A DNA stretch of 35,236 bases from Planoprotostelium fungivorum (GCA_003024175.1 MDYQ01000260.1:1-35236); one strand, 5' to 3'. Shown: positions 21,916-34,853, counted from the first letter of the stretch. The notes: generated by a model not told the origin, from the letters alone. Translations and numbers: made by a program.

Positions 21916-22311
21916 CCCCCAAGTGTGTTTGAGATCTCCTCAGACTAGAGAATATCTCTCTATTGATATGGATGCCTCTTCTGGAGATGTTCCTGAGCCC
22001 TTTGTTGGTACAGAGTCTCTTTCTCCATCATGTGTTTGTTAAGGGAAGGAACTGTGTCATCAATACGTTCAAGCTGCTGAATAGAACAAGTGACCTCAAA
22101 TCAGAGAAGGATAGTAGATGTGGAAGGTGCATTGGGTTATCGCACCTCTCGGTATGAGCATGTAGGGATGACAACAATGACGAGCGCTCGCAGACTGTTG
22201 ACTGTCCAAAGAGCTGATCTCATCTGCATCTGCATCAAGGATGAGAAGGTAGTCGAACAGGGCAAGCATTTTGAACTCCTCAATGATGATGAGATCCATG
22301 GTCCTCTATGT
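21916..22311 (+). pseudogene. Decayed ABC transporter (B-family) fragment
   Basis: Two separated remnants in different frames resemble a B-type ABC exporter. At 21916 P-P-S-V-F-E-I then, after a frame change and stops, S-I-D-M-D-A-S-S-G-D-V-P-E-P-F-V-G looks like the linker between membrane and nucleotide-binding domains. At about 22170-22300, A-R-R-L-L-T-V-Q-R-A-D-L-I followed by V-V-E-Q-G-K-H-F-E-L-L matches the C-terminal end of the nucleotide-binding domain (normally H-R-L-S-T-V ... A-D ... V-V-E-x-G-x-H-x-E-L-L). Walker A, the signature motif and Walker B between them are missing, so most of the domain is deleted. It cannot encode a working transporter. Confidence 0.65.
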
Positions 22312-22877
22312 GTCACCGATGGAACACATTCACAAACGCATCAGAGGTGTCTGTGCATCAACTGTCTGAAGTGAACGTCTCTGGTGGGTATTCGCTATGC
22401 AGATGCAAATAATTTTGCGCATTGGGTGAATCTGATCGGCGAATACTGAAGCGATTCTTGGACATCATCCCACCAGTACAGGTCATTCTCCCGTCACCTT
22501 CACCTCAAACTGAAGACAATGACAGACACAGGGGACTAGAGAACTTCACAGGTTTGCCATTGCCGACGCCTCATACGATTCGCTCTTGAAGAACCTCACA
22601 CACTTGTGCCCATTGAGAGAGGAACATAGGAGAGCTATCTTGATCGCAAGGTTTTGGGTATGAGGCAAGCGTTTCTGTGAAATCAGACGTCAGAAGAAAT
22701 GCTAACGGTCCAGTCAGCGTGGCAAGAAGACCACTTCTTCAGGCTCTATTGTAGACCTTCAGGAGAATTGAAACCTGTTCTCAATGATGCACAACAGGAA
22801 ATGTATTCAAGAAGAAGACTCAGAAGTAGCTACCTCAGACTCTATCATCAACTGTCAAGAGATTGCGCAGATTGAGG
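22312..22877. other. Gene-poor stretch with possible transporter-like remnant
   Basis: No intact ORF. A short stretch at about 22855-22920 reads E-I-A-Q-I-E-G-Y-T-K-R-L-S-G-L, reminiscent of the E-L-A-G-Y-T-x-R-V-x-E-L-L segment of D-family ABC transporters, but it is isolated and ends in stops. I would not annotate it as a gene. Confidence 0.4.
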
Positions 22878-23083
22878 GCTACACTAAGCGGCTCTCTGGC
22901 TTGGCTGTCGTTCGTGTGGTCTGGTAACATTTTCCACCTTCAGGTTGAATAAAAGATGACATATCGGTCATTTTCTTCGAATGACTATTCATGGTATTGT
23001 TCGAGTTGCTAATAGCAACAGACACGATAACAACCGTGTTTTTGTGTACTAATTAAATGGTTGGAAAACGAACCCGCTGGACA
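22878..23083 (-). repeat. Diverged inner extension of the inverted repeat, right side
   Basis: Partner of 12119-12265. It includes a 90-bp block at 22994-23083 that is absent from the left side, placed exactly where near-perfect arm identity ends. Confidence 0.9.
22994..23083. repeat. 90-bp insertion at the inner edge of the right arm
   Basis: Absent from the mirrored left site. Its edges read GTATTGT on one side and, within the flank, ACAATAC on the other, a 7-bp inverted pair. Inside lies a small palindrome GTTGCTAATAGCAAC. This could be a MITE-like insertion (a TA duplication is possible) or simply sequence deleted from the left side. Confidence 0.5.
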
Positions 23084-23104
23084 ATACATCTTGTCTCCAC
23101 CAAA

Positions 23105-23805
23105 TTTATGAGATGATCACAGTTCCGTCACCAACTAGCGAATAAGATCTCCTGTCTCTACATTTGGAAACGAAATAGTAGATGATACTTCCCAATACAC
23201 ACAGTGACAAGAAGACTGCTCCTGGAATCTGATTCAGATGACGATTCAATTGATCACTTTACCTGCTCCTAGGAGAAAGATAGCCCATTTTGGGAGCCGT
23301 CGATCGTCGATGTCAAAATTGATCAGGTACCTGAATTCCACCGGCTTGGCTCTACCGTTCTTGATGATACAAAAGATCGTGTTGTTCGTCTCTCCTTCCG
23401 GTGTTCCGACGGCTCGATTCAATACCTTTGAAGGTTACATCGCAGCGAATCATCGAGTAGATCGTTCCCACCTCAGCGAAGTAAACGTTCTTCTTCGTCA
23501 ACTCGGGTATGACGGTGTAATCTTCATCTTGTTAAGCGAAAATAGCTATTAAACGTTACCTGACTGGTTTGTATATTTTTCATAGTTGGTGTGTGACAGA
23601 AACAACACATCGATTCTACTGTGAGCCGAAATAGTGTATCTCATATCTGTGGGTGTCCTCGTTGACAATATAACAGGATTAGACTGATTCAGGAACCCAT
23701 GAAAATACATGGGTTCTATCCATAATCAGTTGGATCCCATCACCCGTCGAAACTCACCGGAGTGACATTTATAAATGAACAACAGTAGACAGCATATCGT
23801 ATATA
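23105..23805 (-). CDS. Small type I membrane protein, right-arm copy
   Basis: Identical mirror of 11397-12097: signal peptide, lumenal domain, one membrane helix and Y-S-L-V tail. Its stop is 21 bp from the inner end of the right arm, so the whole coding region is inside the homogenised repeat while its 3' flank is not. Confidence 0.65.
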
Positions 23806-23921
23806 GATGATGCATCTTTGTTCTGGAGAAAACCCAGTGAATCATATGGGTTGTAGACCATACAATCACGTGACCTAACATTTCCCGGAAACAGACAGTG
23901 TTAATCATCTTACTTCGAAGC

Positions 23922-26900
23922 ATGATTAGGAGGTTGAAACCAAATGGCGTGACGAGACAGAGCGAATTGAAAGTAATACACACGGAGAACAATATCAAGA
24001 GATTCACCTGCTTGTATACGAAGCACAAGACACAGAAATCCAAGACATGGCAGGATGGAATTTTCAGTTTTAACTCATCCAATCGAAAAGTGGGTATAGA
24101 AGTGAAATTATGCCTGATTTTTGAAGGGCACACTGTATGACCCAACAGGACGAATGGTCATCGACTCTAAATTCTTACAACCTGCAGAGTATCCAGAGGC
24201 AAGTAATCTGTATCATTTTTTTCTGAATGATTTTAGATTGGATCAGATCTCGAACTTGAACTTCACTTGGTGACAATTGAAGGAGAGAATGACGTTGGAT
24301 CCGTCCCAAAGAGTGTTGTATCGCCAGCTACTCCTGTTTCTGCGCCCTCCGTACCGAGATTGGCCAAGTGTGTTGCAATGGATGACCTCTCTTTGACTCG
24401 CTGCCAGATTTCGGCCACCATCCAAAAGACAGCCTTCTTTAGAAGACAGACACAGAAATCAAGACGAACACCTGAGATCCATTCGTCTCGACACGGGTGG
24501 GTTCATCTGGTGCGATGTATTCTGAATAAAATGAAGCATCTGATACCCCAGAAGATAAACCACAGGTGACCTAGATGAGTGGGAAATATCCATAAACGAT
24601 TGATAGGTACAGACGGTACTGGGAGTGAAACAGTACTCAGATGCATCTGAGTTTGCGAACTTCAAGAGAAAAGTAATCAAAGCACCTGAGCCAGAACTAA
24701 CTGCCTCAATTACTCCTCAGAAGGTATGCAAAGCACGTGATCCGTGTGTGATCATTGTGGCAGCCGACTCTTGAGGACTCTGATCTGTTTGAGAGTGAAG
24801 AGTCATCAAAAAGGATGATTCCAAAGCGAAGAAAAGTCGAGGAAGATTCTCCTGAGCAAGCAGATCGAGATCGGTTCTTCGAGCGACCTACAATGGAACA
24901 AGGTAACCGCTGGCTTCTCGAAATTTTTGCTCACTGAATCACAGAATTAGAAGAGGCTGGTCTGGATACTCTCTTCTCATCCACTGTGAAGATTCCAAAG
25001 ACAAATGTAACTATTGATCGCAGAGTCGTATCTACAGCCTCCGATTTTCAGAAATCGCCGGCGAAGAAATATCCTGAGATCAAATTACCACCAGGTCCTA
25101 AGATGTCCATGGGACTGATGAACAAAGAGGACGATGAGGATACACTTCCCTTCGAGCGTCTTACCAGAAACAAGTGAGAAAGTGATGCAGGGGCAAACTC
25201 ACCTAGTACAGATCACAGAATGGAGCCAAACCACAAGTACAAAGTCCCGGAATTTTGGATGGATATTTCGAGGAAGATGATCATGAGGACGATGTACCGA
25301 TCCGCATTTCACAAGTGAAAGGAAGGAACATAACCCTCGAAGAAGATGACGTCCCTCTCTTGTCCACATGGAAGAAACTTCACAACCCCACAAAGAGGAT
25401 TTTGGTCGATCGGGGGGGACAAAAACATTCTCATACGAAGAAAGAAGGAGACGATGCACCCATCCGTATACCGATCGAGTCGAAGGGATCGAGCCTGTTC
25501 GGTAGGGCTAAAAACGGGTGATGTCCTCGATCTGGTGCGGTAGTTGATCAAGAACAGTGTGGTCACGAAGCCCTTCAAGCCACCCATTGTCTCTCAAGCT
25601 TACAGCCCTGACTCTGCCTCTCTGACTTTCCCTGGTTACACTGATGCTACGACGATACGAAATAAGAACAATGGAAGACTTCCCCACCACAAAGTCAAGA
25701 TACCCACTTCCTTTGTGGACACCGTTCAGTACCGAACCATCTGGATGACGGGACTCATTGAAGACATCAACCTTCAATTGTTGAAGCTTGCGGTAGATCT
25801 CTACGGAGTATTTCCTCAGATTAGTCAGATCATGGGAGGAGCCACTGCTATCTCCTGCCCCCACGGTAAAGCAGTGCTCAGAACTGTGAATAAGCCTACC
25901 CCGAATAAAGGTGAGAACGATGCTGAACAGTCTGAGCTAAATTCCTCCAGGGAGGCAATTCTATTGCTGTCCGGGGAAAGAGAACAACAAATGTAAACTG
26001 TTCAAGTGGGTGGATGAGTTGAAAGCAGATGGAATCATACAAGAGGACCCTCTCATTGTACCCGATGTAAAGATCACACCGGGAAATGCCAATACCCTCA
26101 GATCCTCGGGGGTCAAGATCTACTTAGACTGTGAGATCGTACGAAGGTGATCTCCTCGATAGATCCCACCATCATCTCTAACACGTGCAAAGTAAGAACG
26201 AGAGCCAGCAATCGATAAGAAGCTGCTTCAAGAGAATGCAAGAGGGTGCACCCATGAATGCACGATCAGGAGCGGTTTATCTGAAACTCAGCGAAGGATT
26301 TAAGGAGAAGTCCACCGAGTCCGTACCCTCTCATCAATCACGACTAAATCAATCCAGCTATGCCAAAGACGATCTGTGGATTGTGTCCACCACACCTACT
26401 TTTACGGTCAAGAGCTCGAGCGACCAGATCTATCTCGTCCGCAGTGCCTTTCACGGTCCTGCCCGCTCTGGCCTTCTCGAGGTATCTTATCGTTATCCGC
26501 AAACATCTCTCAGTCTTGACATCAGATCACACCCATCAACGATCGTTTCATACCCCCGAAACAGGGATTGTATGTCATCCACGGACCCAATCTGAGTACT
26601 GAATTCTCCATGTTGGACAATCTCTCCAGCGTGCAGCCGGACAGCGATAAATTACCCATCCTGGAGCATCTACTGGGTGCACCCGGTGGAGTTCCTAGGG
26701 GGAGAATCAGATCGGTTCGATCGGATCCCCTCTCCCTGAAGATGACCAGGAACGACCTGCAGGTGAATCTGGTGCATACACATTCGAAATTGAAGTATCA
26801 GGTACTGGCCGACGAGACGAGCGATAAGTACTCCCTGAATCGAGATCAAGAGAGGTAAAGAGCACACGAGAACATCTCCATCTGATGAGAGCAGAGTCCT

Positions 26901-29408
26901 CAACTCTCTCCTGGTGTGGTTTCACTGCAGCGATGATTCATCTCCTTCCGGGGATCCCATTCTCCTCGTCCATGGTGTATTTGGCTCGGGAAAGAGCTAT
27001 CTGCTGGTGGTACTCATTGTGTTCATCTGCCGCATTGCTGAGATGGAGGAAAATCGAGAGATCCGCATACTCGTGTGCTCTTCCACCAACACTGCCGTGG
27101 ACAGAGTCCTGCTGGGTCTGCTGGATCAGCAGTTCACAGACTTCATTAGGGTGGGATCCATCAAGAAGATCGCCAAGCCCATACTCGATTATACACTGCA
27201 ATCTGGAGAGGAGAAAGAAGCACTGAGGGACCTCAATTCGATGCTCAACGAACCAGGCATCAGTGTGAAGGAATGGAAGGATATCAAGAAGAATATCGAC
27301 GAGATCAAGGGAGGTCAGATGAGCGATAGACTGGAACGATTGAAGGAAGTGAGATGATGGATGATCCACCGATTCTGATGCATCAGGTTCCCGTGGTGGG
27401 TGTCACATGTGCCGCTTCACCCTTCCCCGTGTTGACGGATCACGTGTTTCCCATCATCTTTCTAGATGAGTGCTCTCAGATGCTAGAGCCCCTCAGTCTC
27501 ATCCCCATGAACCGCTTCGGCTGTCACCGAATGTTGGGTGTGGGAGATCCTCTACAACTTCCTCCCACCTTGTCCATCTTCACGGATGATGCCACCATGA
27601 GAGAGGGTATAGGGAGGACCCTCTTCGTTAGACTCGCCTCCCTGGATCATCCTCCCATTCTTCTGAGGAGACAGTACAGAGTGAGTTCTCATCAGAGACT
27701 GAGCTCACCCCTCTCAGTGCCATCCCAAGTTCAGTCGGATAGCCAACGTCATGTTCTACGAAGGAAGATTAGAGGATGGAGTCAGCGAGGAGGACAGGAA
27801 GCCGTTAGAAGAGAGCATTCCATCCCTTCTCTTCTGCAACGATGACAGGGGTGAAGAGGTCAGTTTGGCTCAGTATGGCTGATTCAAACTCACCTTCGTG
27901 CAGACGAGGGATCGATTCGGCAGCTATCATAACGATTACGAAGTCAAATTAGTCTGTCACCTCATCCGACTGCTATTGAAGAAGGGTGTGAGAGGCAATC
28001 AAATCGGGGTCATAGCCCTGTGTGAGTCACCACACCACCCATACAGAGGATTGAGATACAGCAGATAAAGCCCAGATGTATCATCTGATACAAGCCATCA
28101 CCAACATGGAGATACCACATGATATCCTAGAGGCGAACAGTCGATACGACAGGGAGGAAGAAGAAGAGATGATCCACGTCGATGCCTCGAAGAAGGGAAA
28201 GACGATCAAAGCTCCGAAATCTTCCTCCCTTCTCCGTTCCATCCAGGTAACCTTCCTCTCTCTCGAAGATGAACCCTCTAGGTCTCCACCGTCGATGCCT
28301 TCCAAGGGGCGGAGAAAGAAGTCATCCTGCTGGCCTGCTCCAGGACCGTCGCTCTCGGTTTCAGTGACTCTCCCAACCGTCTGAACGTTGCTTTGACCCG
28401 AGCCAAGAGGTAACCATCGTGCCCTTCCTCTTTCTGACCCGCACAGACACCTCTTCATCGTGGGGAAGTCCAAAGTCTTGTCCTCTGATGCCGTATGGAG
28501 GACGGTGAGGAGCCTAAACGTCTTCCTCTGAAGGAGTTCAGGTCATCACGGAGGCGAGCAGCATGGAAGGAGGGATCGTCAACGGCTCCACCCTCTTGAG
28601 TGGAGGTGAGTTTCCCGAGAAGAGCGAAAGGGCCGTCTACCTCCCACCACTTCCCCCCGATCCAACCCCATCCGTGGGGACACCTCGTCCTCCTCGATCG
28701 AAGAGGTGAGTGAGAGTATGGATGGTGATGGGTGACGTGTGCAGGAAGAAAGGAGTCGAAGGGGAGGGAGGAGCTCTCGATCCCCTCGAAGGATTCACGG
28801 AGGCGGACGAAGAGGCCATCGCGCTGCTGGAGCGACAGCAACAGGTGCACTCGGAGATGTAGATGACATCTGACTCGAACAACAGGAGGAGGAACGTGAA
28901 GAAGGGACGAAGGGAGGAGAGGAGGCGGTGTCCGTTCAGAGACCGAGACTGAAGATGAAACCCATCACGCTCCAAGATGAAGGTGGTTGAAGGTGTCGAT
29001 GAGCACTCACGCAGACAGATGACGACCTCTTCCTCCAGGAATCCTATCAACCGACCGCTCTCACACCTTCCCCCAACAAGAGGAAGAAGAACAGGATAGA
29101 GTCATCTTCAGAAGATGAGATCGAGACGGAAGTGAACAGAGACGCGGAGGAAGATGGAACGGAGAAGGGAGGTGGAGAAGAGGAGATACAAGTGGAACAG
29201 ATCAGAGAGGAGATCAGAGAGGAAAGGGAATCTGAGTCAGAGGAGGAGACAAGAGAGGAGAGGAGGGAGGAGAGGAGAGGAATGGATGAGGTGAACAGAG
29301 GGAGAGAGAGGAGACTGACGAGCACAGATGGAAGAAGATGAAGACGCGATGATGGCAGCCCTATTCGCCCCACCACCAGAGACGAGAGGGCAGAGTGACA
29401 GCGAATAA
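23922..29408 (+). CDS. ZGRF1-like superfamily 1 DNA helicase, right-arm copy
   Basis: Mirror of the 5794-11280 gene. Landmarks: DUF2439-like domain about 24002-24290, including a GC-AG intron beginning right after the P-E codons near 24198; GRF zinc finger about 25855-26015; Walker A 26974-26997; D-E-C-S-Q 27465-27479; motif III about 27544-27570; motif VI about 28383-28410; acidic tail 29040-29280. The stop TAA at 29406-29408 lies inside an AATAAA. The ATG at 23922 was chosen because it precedes the DUF2439 domain in frame. Confidence 0.9.
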
Positions 29409-29572
29409 ATGTAGAGATGTAGATGTGTATCCCAGAACGACAAAACGCTTTGCGGGATGTCTTACGCGTCCGAATTTTCATGGCAACACCTTCACGTGAC
29501 ACGGTGGTGTGAGTCCAGCCACGGTTGATCACAAAAAAGGTGAATCTTCTACAAACAACAACACATCACCCC

Positions 29573-30605
29573 ATGCTGTCCACGCGGTCACTCATTGCTT
29601 TCAGACATCATCACGCACGGACGTTTCACATACAGAAGGCTTACCAACAGAAGATGACCGGTCAGACCAAGGGACAGAAGATCAACGTAATGCTCCACTC
29701 TACGTGCTCTCGATTGACATACATTAGGAGAAGCAGAAGACGGAGGAGAGGAGATACGGCACACACGATAACACAAATCAGGCCACTCATCCACACAAAC
29801 GCCAGTATGATGCTGAAGAAGAAGAGGCACCCATCAAGAAACTAGTTTTGGCCGAATCTCTTACTGCAGGAAAGTTGGCAGATCTTTTCGCTTCCCACAA
29901 TGCAGCTGGTAAAGATGAAGAAAATTCGAGAGCTGATCCGTCTAGGTTCGTTCTTCTTGGGAGGGATGACGGTCTACACTCTCCAACACAAGGCCAAACT
30001 CTTGGATGTCGACAAAGAACATGCAGGCGAAGTGGACTGTGTCTCTCCGCGTGTGGCCTGTGAGATGGCCCAGGGTATCCTCAACGTGAGATGACAAAGG
30101 AGGGAACGTAACCCACCGTCACAGATGTTTGGAGAGCAGGCTGAAGTGGGTGTCGGTGTCACCGGCTTCGCAAAGACAGAAGGTTGGTATCTTCAGCCTC
30201 CCTCTACTTCTACATCTGACCTCATCAGGCGTCGAAGATTTGGAGCCCCACGCCTTCTTCTGCGTTCTGACCAAAGAGGGAGAGAAGAGGCAGGGAAAGA
30301 TAGAGGGAGGACTGAAGGGAAAAGAAAGGAACGAAGTGAGGGCCATCGTGGCGGAGAGAGTGTACCTGGAGGCGTGCAAGGTGAGACGAGCGAGAGATAC
30401 TGTGTCTGATCTCCTTCAGGTGATCGGTCTGGATCCCTCTGACGAAGTGAAGGGAAGACACAACGAGGCGACGATCGAAGAAGAGGATGCAGAGAAAACG
30501 AGAGAGGAAGAGAACAACGCAGGCGAGACGGCGAAGAGGATTGACCAGAGGAAGGAAGAGAAGGAGAGGAGACAGGAGGCCGTCCAGCCCAAGACGAGAG
30601 TGTAA
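29573..30605 (+). CDS. CinA C-terminal domain / PncC-like protein, right-arm copy
   Basis: Identical mirror of the 4597-5629 gene. One intron is easily checked here: 29909-29945 (37 bp) restores N-A-A-G-S-F-F-L-G-G, the family's expected reading. The stop TAA at 30603-30605 runs into AATAAA at 30604-30609. The alternative upstream ATG is at 29480. Confidence 0.85.
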
Positions 30606-30687
30606 TAAAAGATCATTCTATGTATCATAATAATAAAATAGTAATCAACAGATCGAACTCGTCCTTCGAAATAGTTTTTATGGTCGA

Positions 30688-31623
30688 TCAATCGATGGCG
30701 AGGCCGGTGATCTTGTAGAGGGCGATGACGACACCGTAGCCAATTCCGGCGCTGAGAGCACCAAAGAAAAGAGTGATGATTCCGGAGGTGATGACATTTG
30801 TGCCAGTCAGACGGCCCTGCGGGATCATCAACAAGGTCGATGATGAATCACCCACCTTGATGACACCCATGATGAACAATGTGACGGCGGTGACGGCAGC
30901 ACAGACACCAAAGACGATCTCCTGTGCGACGGGGTGGGTCTTGCTGATGGCAACGAAGATGATGTAAACCAGGAGCGGAATAATTCCCCACCCCATGAAG
31001 GAACCAAAGTTGACCTGCCTCGGTCAACGCGTTCGTTCTCCTTTGATACCTACCAGACCGTGCATGTATGGCTTCTGTTGGAAGATGTCTGTAGAGATGC
31101 CGATCTCTTCAGCTAACATGATGTCGATGAAAGCTTGGGGGTATTTCGATAATATGACCATGATCCTTCTCGCCGCTGGTTCAGAGAGCCCTACTGTCTG
31201 TTGGTTCGAATCGCATGGATCGTGATCATCACCCTTCTTGACGTAGATGTCTACCATCTCTTCGATCTCTCCTTCGGGGTAGTTCTCAAACTCCCAAGCT
31301 TCTCTCGCTCTCTCGGCCTTGGCGAGGGACAACTCAGCGTCGGTCGCCAACCAGTCACCCACACCCATCGAAAAGCCTCCAGCAAATAGTTTGGCTAAAC
31401 CCATGACAAGGGCCACACTCAAGCTGATGTTACTCTGCCCGGCGACCGCAGCCACTATGTGGGTGTTAACTCGGTTGTGGATCGAGTCCATACCTGCGAC
31501 AAAAGTGGAAGCGATACCATCCAGACCACCATAGATGATGCTCTTCAAATATTTCCCACCCCTTAAAATCTCAGTCATCAAAGAGATAATCAACCTACTG
31601 CACGTGAACTTCTCTGTGTCCAT
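30688..31623 (-). CDS. VIT1/CCC1-family vacuolar iron/manganese transporter, right-arm copy
   Basis: Identical mirror of the 3579-4514 gene with the same two 39-bp introns. It converges on the CinA-like gene with an 82-bp gap that contains A/T-rich polyadenylation-like sequences for both strands. Confidence 0.92.
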
Positions 31624-31891
31624 CTTCTCCTTTGGATGCTAATGCTGCATCAGACATACCAACCAGGTCGGGCGCATCATTGTGTCTAACAGATGATGAG
31701 TATCACTGCCCGAAACAAGATAGGACAACTGAAATTTATCTGACGATTTGTCGTCTCACTCTGGTTGTGTGGCCTTTCTTCGAGAGAGCATGGTGTGATG
31801 TTTGTGGAAAGATCAGAAATTCAAATAAGTTTAGCGATCCCCCAAGAAAAATACAACATCAAAAAAGCAGGGACGACACAACACGCACAGC

Positions 31892-33867
31892 ATGGGAAAG
31901 GAAAGCGAACACCAAGGTTCTGATTATGCAGAATACTATACAGGACAAGATGGTCGCGAGTACACAAATCAGCCGGCTCCTGTGATGCATCAGACGTACG
32001 CAAGACACTACGATGAAGAGTCCCCCATCGTAAGTCGAAGAACTTGAGGCTCTATCTAATTACTTCCTCAGAACAATCGTAATTCAGATGACAAGTTCAA
32101 GCCGGCGAATCATCGTCGCGATCCCGCCTGGACTATTGTTTTCCTAGTTCACCTGGTCAGTCGTTTATTGTACGTCAAAATACTCACGTCCACAGGTGGC
32201 CTTCTTTGTCCTCTTTGTCTTCGCCGCCGTCAAGTATCAAGCCGTCATGAAGGACCAACAGACCACGAACACTGGAAACAACACCGGAAACAATGAGCCT
32301 TACTCCGATTCCACTAATCTGAGAAAGCTCCTCTTCTCCTGCATGGGCATGGTCGCTCTCTCCCTCATCTTTGCGGGAGTTTGGCTGCAGGTCATCAAGA
32401 CCTTCGCCACTCAGATCATCTACATCACCCTCGTTCTGAGCTCTGCCCTGTGGATTGCCTTCTCCATCTACCTCTTCTCCATCCACTCCGTAAGTCGTCT
32501 CATCTTCATCATCATAGAGTTCTGAACAATGCAGATCTTCGGAGGTATCATCACCCTCCTGGCAGCTCTGTTGCACATCTTCCTTTGGTTCTCTTGGAGG
32601 AGCAGGATCCCTTTCGCGAGTCTCATGCTCAGAACTGTCTCTGGTGTCACTCAGCGTGAGTCACCCTCTACCCTCTATCCGTCCTCTCGTTCATCCATGA
32701 GCGCTCCTCTCTGATTCTCTACAGGATACCACGGTATGACTGTCATCTCTTATCTCTCCCTCTTCGTCTCCATCTTTTGGATCGTCCTCTGGGTGCTTAC
32801 CGTCATCTTCTTGGATCAGGTGCTTCTCTCTTCTTATTTCCACTCTTTCTCTTTTGTCTTCTCTCTTCTTATTTCCACTCTTTCTCTTTTGTCTTCTCTC
32901 TTCTTCCCTTTCCTTATCATCGACTGGGATTAACAATGACCAGGGTTTATCTTCCAAGGTCGTAGATCAGAACGGACAGAGCCACATCGAGAGACCCACA
33001 GCAGTCTACGTCCTCTATGTCTTCCTCCTCCTCTCTTTCTACTGGGTCGCCCAAGGTGAGGATCCACCCCTCCACTGGAATGACACTCTCCAGTCATTAA
33101 GAACGTCGTGCACGTCACCACCAGCGGCACCGTCGCCTCCTGGTACTTCCTCTACGGAACCGAAGCTATGCCCGTTAATCCATCCATCGCCTCATTCAAG
33201 AGGGCCACTGGAACTTCATTCGGCTCCATCTGCCTGGGCAGTCTCATCATCGCGGCACTGCAGACCATCAGGACCCTCCTGAGAGGATTGAGAGGGAACC
33301 ACGACATCCTCAACGCCATCATCGATTGCTTCCTCTCCATCATCGAGAACCTCGTTCGCTACTTCAACAAGTACGCCTTCGCTCAGGTGAGGCTGAGAGA
33401 CAATTTGCGCCCTGACGAAGACAGATTGCTATCTACGGAAAATCGTATTGCGAGGCGGCGAAGGACACGTGGGCCATGTTCGAGCAGCACGGATTCATGG
33501 CCGTGGTCAACGATGACATCACCGGAACGGTCCTGGGCATGAGCACTCTCTTGGGTGGTGTCCTCAACGGTGTCCTCGGTGCCATCCTCTCCGTCATCCT
33601 CTTCCCTCAGAACTCCAATGCCCTCGCGGCCATGATCATCTTTGGCTTCTTGGTGAGCTCTCCTCTACGCCCGCGTTCTCCTCTCACGCTGAACAGATCG
33701 GACTTCTCCTGTGCTCTCAGGTCATGGAGGTCTTGGAGAGTGGCATCACGACCATCTTCGTGTCATTCGTCATGGATCCTGCCGTTCTCGCCAGAAACAG
33801 CCCGGAACTCTACGCACAGTTCCAGGAGAGGTACTCGGGTCAGGTCGATCTCTTCAGAAGATATTGA
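31892..33867 (+). CDS. Pns1/CTL (SLC44) choline-transporter-like protein, right-arm copy
   Basis: Same protein as the 1370-3310 copy. Intron 5 spans 32820-32943 (124 bp) and contains an extra 35-bp unit. A synonymous change (Gln CAG at 32970 here, CAA in the left copy) lies in the exon just after that intron, and an intronic SNV lies at 32923. None of these alters the predicted protein. Confidence 0.9.
32823..32905 (+). repeat. 35-bp tandem repeat in Pns1-like intron, two full units plus 13 bp
   Basis: Pyrimidine-rich unit at 32823-32857 and 32858-32892, with a partial third copy to 32905. It lies wholly inside intron 32820-32943, so it does not change the protein. Confidence 0.95.
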
Positions 33868-34088
33868 GTTAATACACCCTCTTACTCTTCATCATCTTCT
33901 CATTGTAGAGGTTTCTCTTTCCTTTTATTCCTCTTGTGGAACGATTCCGGAACTTTCTTCCACGCACATTCAACGAAAGGTCCTTTGAAGAAAGAGCCTG
34001 ACAAATTCAAAAAGAGGAGGACACCCAAGGAGGAAGGTCTTTATTATACCCAACAACGTTACACACACCCACACGAAGAAGCTCACAG

Positions 34089-34853
34089 ATGAAGAGTTCA
34101 ATGAAGAGGAGCAATCCGCTGAGTGACTCGGATGCAGAGCTAGGTAAGAAGAGGATAAGGGTGGCCAGACCCCCGAACAGTTTTCTTCTTTTCAGTAACG
34201 CGACAAGGTCTGCATTAAAGAGACAGAATCCACACCTCAACAATGCACAATTAGCCAAGCTCTTAGGAACAACTTGGAAGACTCTCCACCCAGACGAGAA
34301 GAAGAGGTTCACAGAACGAGCAGACCGAATCAAGACCAACTACTTCAAAATCAATCCCATTCCCATCACGGAGGACGCCGACACCATCCAACCCGAGAGT
34401 GTGAGACCACAGTCGGCGCTGGAGTTACTAGAAGCAGCCCTCCACACTGGACCGAGCCCCCCAGAGCCGGACTACCAGGAGACATTGGATTTCATCGAAG
34501 GCTACATGACCGAGAGAAAGATCACAGGGTACTCTGAGGAGGACATCGACTCGTTTACGACAGTCTCTTCCACTCTGACCCCCAACACCTCGCTGCCCTC
34601 CACACCATCCTCCCAGTTCAGTCTAGGTGATGATCTCTCTGATCATGATCCACACACGAGCACGATAGAAGATATTTCCACTCCGTATGAGTCTACGGAG
34701 GAACCGTACGACTTCATCGAATCTCTCTTACTTGATTCTGAATTTTATTCAGAAGGAGATAATGACCAGAATGTCATCTCGTGGGAGTTACGATACGAAA
34801 ACTGTAGATTTATAGAGGAGAAGACGGAGTGGACAGACATACTTGCAATGTAA
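34089..34853 (+). CDS. MATA-type HMG-box transcription factor, right-arm copy
   Basis: Identical in protein sequence to the 384-1148 copy: 254 aa, no intron, HMG box in the N-terminal third and acidic tail. It lies 221 bp downstream of the Pns1-like gene on the same strand. Having identical HMG genes at both outer ends means the two arms do not encode alternative mating alleles at this gene. Confidence 0.85.
   Translation: MKSSMKRSNPLSDSDAELGKKRIRVARPPNSFLLFSNATRSALKRQNPHLNNAQLAKLLGTTWKTLHPDEKKRFTERADRIKTNYFKINPIPITEDADTIQPESVRPQSALELLEAALHTGPSPPEPDYQETLDFIEGYMTERKITGYSEEDIDSFTTVSSTLTPNTSLPSTPSSQFSLGDDLSDHDPHTSTIEDISTPYESTEEPYDFIESLLLDSEFYSEGDNDQNVISWELRYENCRFIEEKTEWTDILAM

Noticed and set aside
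22861-22920. D-family ABC transporter gene
   Set aside because: Only one short motif-like peptide, followed by stops; too little to annotate.
31632-31985. 117-aa ORF overlapping the Pns1-like start (mirrored at 3217-3570)
   Set aside because: It covers a divergent promoter and runs into a well-supported coding exon in another frame, with no family resemblance.
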